From Atherix ibis (lineage: Eukaryota; Arthropoda; Insecta; Diptera; Athericidae): a stretch of DNA of 64,000 nucleotides. Location: NCBI GenBank assembly GCA_958298945.1, contig OY282606.1:53891920-53955919 (forward strand), in the 5' to 3' direction. The position numbers and the translations under genes are program-made. A model generated the notes under the pieces. The model saw nothing but the letters and a program-made list of their open reading frames with translations, ran no database searches and was not told the DNA's origin. Of this stretch, positions 58,379 to 64,000 are shown piece by piece. Positions within the stretch are counted from its first letter, which is position 1. Every line of letters begins with the position of its first letter.

Positions 58379-59464
58379 ATGTCTAGTTTTGTGCCAGAAA
58401 AAGAGCATATGCGGGAAGCTCTGCTTTTCTGCTTCAATTTGAAGAAATCGACTGCCGAATCGCATCGAATGATTATGGAGGCCTATGGTGACAGTGCTTT
58501 ATTGGAAATAATGTACCGAGATTGGTTTCGTCTGTTCAAAGACGGAAATTTTGACTTGTGAGACAAGAAGCGTGAAAATCGGCCTAGGAAGGTTGAGGAA
58601 CATCAATTGCAGGCTCTTTTGGACGAAGACGATGCCCAATCGCAAAAAATGCTCGCGGAGCAATTGGGTGTTACTCAACTAGCCATTTCCATGCATCTGC
58701 GTGCCATGGGGAAGATAGGTGAAACTCAACTAGCCATTTCCATGCATCTGCGTGCCATGGGGAAGATTGAAAAGATCGGAAAATAGGTGCCGCATGAATT
58801 GAACCATAGGTAGATGGAGCGACGCCAAAACACATGCGAAATCTTGCCCGCCAGACAAAAAATAAAGTTGTTCCTGCATTGGATTGTGACAGGCGATGAA
58901 AAGTGGATATATTTCGAGAATCTTAAATGCAAAAAATCGTTGGTTGATCCATGTCAACTATCACCATCTTCCCCAAGACCAAATCGCTTCGGATGGAAAA
59001 CGATGCTGTGGGTTTGGTGGGATCAGCAGGTTATCGTCTACTATGAGATATTAAAATCTGGTGAAACTGTTAATACCCATTGCTACCACCAACAACTGAT
59101 CAAATTGCACCGTGCTCTGCGTGAAAAAAGAACGGATTATCAACAAAGACATGACAAGCTGATTTTCCTCCACGACAACGCACCATCGCACGTCAAAAAT
59201 GGTTGAAACTACTTAGAGACACTAAACTGGGAGGTGCTACCCCACCCCACTTATTCACCAGACCTGGTCCCTTCCGACTACCAGATGTTTTCGTCGATGG
59301 GCCACGCGCAAGCTGAGCAGCAGTTCGATTCTTACGACGACGTCCGAAAATGGCTTGATGAGTGGTTTGCCTCGAAAGAGAAGGAATTTTTTTGGCGTGG
59401 TATCCACAAATTGCCCGAGAGATGGGATAAATGTATAGCTAGCGAGGGCAAATACTTTGAATAA
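58379..59464 (+). pseudogene. Mariner transposase pseudogene (mauritiana type, copy 3)
   Basis: It runs from ATG 58379 (MSSFVPEKEHMREALLFCFN) to the stop 59462-59464 (CIASEGKYFE). All three catalytic Asp are present: VTGDEKWIYFEN, LHDNAPSH and YSPDLVPSDY. Damage consists of a TGA after FDL (58559-58561), shared with copy 2; a 51-bp in-frame tandem duplication (58673-58774); stops near 58785 and 58810 (VPHELN replaced by *VPHELNHR*); and a one-base shift after APSH (59190-59200). The C-terminal 76 codons are open. It is inactive, but the most complete member of its family. Confidence 0.95.
58673..58774 (+). repeat. 51-bp tandem duplication in mariner copy 3
   Basis: ACTCAACTAGCCATTTCCAT...GGGGAAGAT is present at 58673-58723 and 58724-58774 and is almost identical. 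It duplicates the second DNA-binding helix region (TQLAISMHLRAMGKI) by exactly 17 codons. Confidence 0.95.
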
Positions 59465-59539
59465 ATTTGTTTTTGCTTTCTATGCAAGAAACTTTTTTTT
59501 TGACTAAAAAACAGCGGATTTAAGCTTATACACCTGGTA

Positions 59540-61440
59540 AGTTTTTAAATTGTTTTATCTCTAATCCAACAATTTTAGAATGATCTATTCTATTTGCCAC
59601 AGTTTAAATCTGGATTCAATGTAAAATAATGGACAGTCTTTTACACGTATGTTGATTATCAAACTAAAATGTTTGGTATGTTTCCACAGTACAGTTATGT
59701 TATTGTTTAAATTGCCGACTTGTTTAAGATCATCTATTGAGTTTTACGCACATCTTACGCCCCACTATATTAAATTGTAAATTTATTAAATTTTGGGCAG
59801 CTTTTTCTTTTTTCTTAACTTTTCTTCATAGTCGTAAGGCTCATTACCGTTTATTTAGAATAACTACAACAACAACGTTATCCGATCTGTGCCGTTGCAT
59901 CCTAACACAATATAACAGCATGTCAGTTAATTAGATTAGAGTGGAAATAGATATTATTGCTCTCCTTTCAGTTGAAATTAAATTCATCATTTTTAAATAG
60001 ACTTAGAAACGATGAATTTAATGTTGAAGGAGTTTATTGTTGCTTCAACATTAAATTCATCGTTTCTAAGTCTATTCCTACATATTAACTTACAAGCCAC
60101 ATTACTGATCCGAAAATGTTCTCATGTTTTTTATTGTTAATTTTCTACCAGCACTACCTTTGTTTTTGCAATGTACGCCAAGAACAGCTCCTCGATTGAA
60201 GTTAGGTTTGCAATAAGTATTATGGTCTATGGTAACGCATTCAGATTTGAACAAGTCCTGATCAACGAATTTCTCGTCCTAATTTTATTTTTTCTACAAT
60301 CGATCAGGTATTTTTCGTACTCGAAATACTCTCAAATTAACATTTTTATTCTATATATATACTTTAAAATACGACTTACCAGCTTTCTTTTCTCTCTTGC
60401 ACCTGTCCTACTAATTTTACGCTACTAAAATCAATTTTCCTACTTGATTCTAATGCTATTTCAATAGACAAGCTATTTTTTCATTTTGTAACATATGCTT
60501 AAATATAAAGTACTATCGTTCCAAAATGTTTGAATAATTAGTTTACATTTTTTTGTAGTAATTGTAAATTAATTCACAATTTCTCAGTGAAAATATTTTC
60601 CTTCAGAGCATATTTTTTGGATATAAAAAGTTATTTACTAATGAGTATATTCAATTTGTTTTTTTCTTGGACAATTTCTATCTCTAACAGGGATTTTAAT
60701 TTATGAAGTAATTTTTTTTAAATCAAAATCTTACAACTTGAAAGACCATTAAAATTTATAGAAAAATTCAATATTTTCATTGATCTTTCAATAAGGATAG
60801 TAAATATTATTTTTTAATAGTTTCTTTTTTTTAAATTCAAGATACAAAATTATCAAAAAAACGGGCAGCTTTTTTGAAATTATACACATATTCACTTAAA
60901 CATGTTCACTTAAAGATTTCAACCAAAAAAACATATTTTAAGCAATATCAGTAATGGTAAGTATACCAATATATTCTTGAGTATGCTTTATTATTAAAGC
61001 TTCTCTATTATACATGGACCCATTTCTAAATGTCGAAAAGTTAATATATATGCTTCAGTTATTCAAATTGATTATTTGAACCTATTTTAGTATGCCATGT
61101 CAAATTTAGGCCTTTCAAACATATTTCTTCCACTTTTATTATTTCAAGTTAACGGGAATGTTCCGTAAAAAAATTTTTTTTTTATTTTGAAATGTATATA
61201 TGTGTTTTAAGAAGTTAATTTTTTCAATGCCATATTAAATTAAATTTTTATTATTCTGGCATTATAATAATAAAAAAAATTTAATGTACAATATATATAA
61301 CACATTGTTATAGTGCTTCAAAGATTAAAAATTCTGTAAAAATAATTTCTATTTATGCTCAATAAAAATAAATAATTTAAAATAGTAACATTTTTATGAA
61401 GAGTAATTTTTTTAAATAACCCATTATTAGAAAATTTAGC
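59540..61440. other. A+T-rich stretch; large perfect hairpin at 59996-60076
   Basis: No gene recognised. 59730-60440 is slightly less A+T-rich than its surroundings, without readable motifs. Confidence 0.5.
59996..60076. repeat. Perfect inverted repeat, 34-bp arms, 13-bp loop
   Basis: Arms 59996-60029 and 60043-60076 are exact reverse complements over 34 bp (arm begins AATAGACTTAGAAACGATGA). The loop is GAGTTTATTGTTG. A further imperfect copy of the right arm (TTGAAATTAAATTCATCATT) precedes it at 59971-59990. Confidence 0.95.
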
Positions 61441-61450
61441 CGTGTTTTAG

Positions 61451-61491
61451 TCTCACTAATAAGAGTTGCATAACTTTTCTACACCACCTCG
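61451..61491 (-). repeat. Solitary mariner 5' end (family of 61560-61873)
   Basis: GTCTCACTAATAAGAGTTGC ... ACACCACCTCG before TA 61492-61493 resembles the 5' end at 61840-61873 and has the same orientation, so the two are not an inverted pair. Confidence 0.5.
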
Positions 61492-61559
61492 TATTTCCCA
61501 ACAATTCGTTTTTGTGTTTTATATAAATAAATTGTAATAATATAAATTAAATTGCATAA

Positions 61560-61873
61560 GCCTTTTTCAAGGCCTATTCATCAGCTTTAATGAAAACCGA
61601 TGGTCTGATCTGATAAAAACCCTCACTCGGTCCACATTTGCATCAGTTTTTGATGTTGAAAATCTCCCTAAGCAAAGTTTCGAGTCTCCACTGCTTTCGA
61701 GTCTCCAAAAATACTGATGCATCCGAAAAACTCTATAGGTTAGCGTAGCGACTGTACGAAGGGGCAACTTGTACAGCACGTCTAGGAGGGACTATTGTAC
61801 AAGCTATGTGGACGAGATATCCTGCAGATCGTTCTGAGTGACAGCAGTCTCATTACTTGTCTACCACACCTCG
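61560..61873 (-). pseudogene. Mariner N-terminal relic (ACGAGGTGTGG-ended family)
   Basis: The 5' end, CGAGGTGTGGTAGACAAGTA beside TA 61874-61875, is followed on the minus strand by LPLRTVATLTYRVFRMHQYF and then GRFSTSKTDANVDRVRVFIR, SDHRFSLKLM. The last part matches the GRPxTSKTDxNVDRVRxLIRSDRRLSLxMIA region of a mariner group with the second helix-turn-helix cut off. The element stops at about 61560. Confidence 0.65.
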
Positions 61874-61875
61874 TA

Positions 61876-62295
61876 TGTCTTCCATTTCAATTTTTATAAT
61901 TATCCTTTTGTAAATCCCAATAAAATCCATTATATCCATTTTTTTTTAAAATAATTCAATTTTGTTATATCTGATCTATAAGATAAATCTATTTTATTCA
62001 TTCTCAAGCAATTTGAGTAATAGACCTCGAATAATAAACCAGTATATAAAGTATGTAATTGCGAATATAAAAATTTTTTTTAAGTTTATTATATGAATAT
62101 CTAGTAAAAAAAACCCACTAAGAATGTAATTTCATATAAGTAAACACAGTTTATATGGAATTACTATATACACAGTCAATTAGAACATCTACCCCACAAA
62201 TTGAAAAAACAAGTTACAACTATAATATCAGTAACAAGTAAATTTTATACATGAACCAAGCAAATCGCAAGAACAATTACAAAGGAGTAAGCACC
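61876..62295. other. A+T-rich gap
   Basis: Nothing recognised. Confidence 0.5.
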
Positions 62296-62297
62296 TA

Positions 62298-63110
62298 CAG
62301 GGTGAACCATTTAAAAGTTGCATTTTATAAAGTAAATTAAAAAAAACTAGTGTATATTTTTTTAAATTGAACCTTGAAATTTAAGAATGAAACACAACAT
62401 TATTTAAATAACTGCCACGACTGGCCTAACAGTACCCCATTCGCTCGACCCAATTTTTCAGTACATTTTCGATGGCTTGCGTAACATTTATCCTTAACGG
62501 CTCCCCACAGAAAATTATCCAACGAGCTCAAATCACAGCTCCGAGGAGGCCAATTGACATCAGAATTTCGGCTGATTATTCGGTTTTCGAAAGCAGTGCC
62601 CAAAAGTTGGATTATTACGTTGTCTGTGTGGCAAGTGGCCACGTCCTGTTGAAACCAAATGTCGTCCATGCCATTCTCTTCAACTTCTGGAAACAAAAAT
62701 TTGTTGAGCATGCCACGATAGCGCTCACCAGTCGCGTAATCCTTTATCACTAATCACCAAATTAGTGATAAAGGATTACATTTCCGTGTTCGATGATGGG
62801 ATATAGCCTTTTTATAATCATTTTTTCAACTTTTTTTTTCGACTGGTGAGCGCTAAGTCGAAGAAAAACGGGCCAATGATGCCTCCAGTCCAAAATCCGC
62901 ACCAAACCGTGACTCGTTGTGGATGCATCGGCTTTTCCATGGTGACGTATGGATTTTCTGAGTTCCAGATGCGACAATTTTGTTTGTTGACATACCCACC
63001 GTGGTGGAAATGGGCCTCATCCGAAAAGATGATTTTTCGGTAAAAATGCTCATCTTCGGCCAATTGATCTTGAGCCCATTGGGCAAACCGAAAACGCATA
63101 TTAGTGTTTC
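62298..63110 (-). mobile_element. Rosa-like (DD41D) element, copy 2, with a palindromic insertion
   Basis: The left (3') end, CAGGGTGAACCATTTAAAAG after TA 62296-62297, is intact. The minus strand reads, from 63099, MRFRFAQWAQDQLAEDEHFY, IIFSDEAHFHHGGYVNKQNC (first Asp), QRVTVWCGFWTGGIIGPFF, then an unrelated palindromic block (62721-62853), GERYRGMLNKFLFPEVEENG, IWFQQDVATCHTDN (second Asp) and WPPRSCDLSSLDNFLWGAVK (third Asp). All three acidic residues survive and the spacing is DD41D. The N-terminal DNA-binding domain and right terminus are missing (truncated near 63110), and the insertion destroys the catalytic domain. Confidence 0.85.
62721..62853. repeat. Palindromic insertion in the rosa-like transposase
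   Basis: GCGCTCACCAGTCG (62721-62734) and CGACTGGTGAGCGC (62840-62853) are perfect inverted copies. Inside, arms 62736-62754 and 62761-62779 form a second perfect 19-bp hairpin with a 6-bp loop. The block replaces about 30 native bases present in copy 1 (around 9963-9996). Confidence 0.9.
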
Positions 63111-63111
63111 T

Positions 63112-63145
63112 TTAGTTGAACCCCAAAGTTTAATTTCGTAAGCCT
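63112..63145 (+). repeat. Short sequence shared with 20553-20580
   Basis: GTTGAACCCCAAAGTTTAAT matches GTTGAACCCCAAAGTTCAAT near 20556; 21 of 23 bases agree over the longer stretch. At 20556 it encodes the end of open segment C (LNPKVQF); here the frame has stops. Confidence 0.4.
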
Positions 63146-64000
63146 ACATGGGTTTACGTCTGTGTTATACATTAGTAGATTACTATTTATTGATAGTTTG
63201 GATCGCTCATTTATTAATGTCAGTAATTAATTGTCACCTCGATTAAGTTCCAATATTTTCAGTCTTGTGTGCGAATTCCTGATTTTAGAAGCTGGTACCT
63301 TAGCGACTTTATAGACCGTTATAAGTGAAGTTCTATGAAAAATGAAACAGCAAAATTTTTAGAAAGATGTGCCATCAAATTATTGTTAAGCTTAGTGAAT
63401 CCGCAAATTTGACTTACGAAAAGCTGCTGCCAACTTATGGAAAACTTTACTTATGTTTATTGTAACAAAAAGGGTTTCTTTTACCTTTTAAGATGTCGTT
63501 GGGTTTTATTGGAAGGGTAGTTGATAATAGCTCTTTAACAAGAGGCTTATAATGATTCCTTAGACGGGAATAAAATGTTATATAACGGGTTATGTACAGT
63601 TCGCATACAAAAGAAACATTTAGAACACGGTGTATAACACATTACACATAATATGGGGCATCGACGATTTTGCGTCGAATTGTAGATTGTTGTGATTGAT
63701 ATCGTTTCTTGATATAGAGTTCTAGATAACTTAACTTGGTAGAATCATGCTGCCGTTAAACTATTGTATTTTTGTTCGTTCACTTTCACTCTCTAGTTTA
63801 TGAACCAATTTCCCATAGGAGTTAATATGGGTTGGTAGGATAGTAGCTGCTAGTTCGCAAAATTCTTTTATTTTGCTGCAATAAATTGAGGGTTTAAATA
63901 AAGCTCGTTATTTGTTCATTTAATTTCATATTGCTAGTGTCATCGGCATATACTGCTATTAGATTCTTATTATTTGTTGAAATATCGTGATTGTAAATGT
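63146..64000. other. Mostly unassigned; possible mariner N-terminal trace at 63370-63450
   Basis: A plus-strand stretch reads QIIVKLSESANLTYEKLLPT and then YGK, similar to the KFCVKLxKSATETYEMLxxAYG start of some mariner transposases. Nothing else supports it. The rest is unremarkable. Confidence 0.3.

Larger units (their letters stand above)
58209..59537 (+). mobile_element. Mauritiana-type mariner, copy 3 (full length)
   Basis: It lies between TA 58207-58208 and TA 59538-59539. The ends CCTGGTGTATAAGCTTAAAT and ...ATTTAAGCTTATACACCTGG are nearly perfect inverted repeats, the best preserved of the family here. It is 1329 bp. Confidence 0.95.

Noticed and set aside
1..64000. CRISPR arrays, bacterial operons, ribosome-binding sites, riboswitches or replication origins
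   Set aside because: The content is eukaryotic (insect-type transposons, no operon structure); no evenly spaced repeats with unique spacers are present.
1..64000. Endogenous virus genes
   Set aside because: I saw no capsid, polymerase or envelope-like frames. The only retrovirus-like feature is the solo LTR, which has no internal genes.

Overview
The window looks like intergenic or heterochromatin-like DNA from an insect, quite possibly a fly. It is strongly A+T-rich by eye, has no intact host gene that I can recognise, and is crowded with dead transposons of types common in insects. These are mariner elements of several lineages (mauritiana-type, mellifera-type, rosa-like with DD41D spacing, and others), jockey-type LINEs, an endonuclease-bearing LINE, a tRNA-derived SINE-like repeat, a Tc1-like relic, a short inverted-repeat element (MITE) and a solo LTR. 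The order is an inference from element content; no host gene confirms it.

Layout. 1-720 is a jockey reverse-transcriptase fragment. 3335-4870 holds two jockey pieces with a SINE-like unit inserted in the first, followed by mauritiana-type mariner copy 1 (4889-6224). 9258-10262 is a rosa-like transposase relic and 10441-12420 a broken endonuclease/reverse-transcriptase LINE. 13735-14975 holds two transposase fragments, and 17289-18190 is a mariner of a third lineage. 18950-20585 contains a few open segments on the + strand that could be exons or a gene remnant; the best is 20259-20585. 20611-21622 is a mellifera-type mariner, and 21720-23120 holds two abutting antisense LINE fragments. 24910-25800 is jockey, 27407-27835 a second SINE-like copy, and 28430-28880 a decayed DDE relic. 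30320-33205 is one mariner relic interrupted by a nearly full-length mariner of another family (31452-32782). 35159-35900 is Tc1-like, 36100-37081 another mariner, and 38560-39526 a mariner of yet another family. 41690-42650 and 44390-45090 are antisense transposase relics. 47480-48690 is a LINE. 49047-50848 is a mellifera-type piece abutting mauritiana-type copy 2. 52538-52771 is the best SINE-like copy, with probable target-site duplications. 54241-54769 is a MITE, 33 bp before a solo LTR (54803-55670) that carries a cluster of heat-shock-element-like motifs and has a mariner piece inside it. 56258-57045 is a DDE relic, 57290-58080 jockey, and 58209-59537 mauritiana-type copy 3. 61451-61873 and 62298-63110 are further transposase relics.

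No gene here works as part of a pathway. The shared story is repeated invasion and decay: nesting, shared stop codons, tandem duplications, and an unusual number of near-perfect inverted duplications (hairpins) inside or at the borders of dead elements. The points most worth a second look are the heat-shock-element array in the solo LTR, the recurring perfect hairpins and inverted insertions, the possible host-gene exons at 18950-20585, the composite SINE family, and the stop codon shared by two mauritiana-type copies. All family assignments come from protein patterns read by eye, without database searches.
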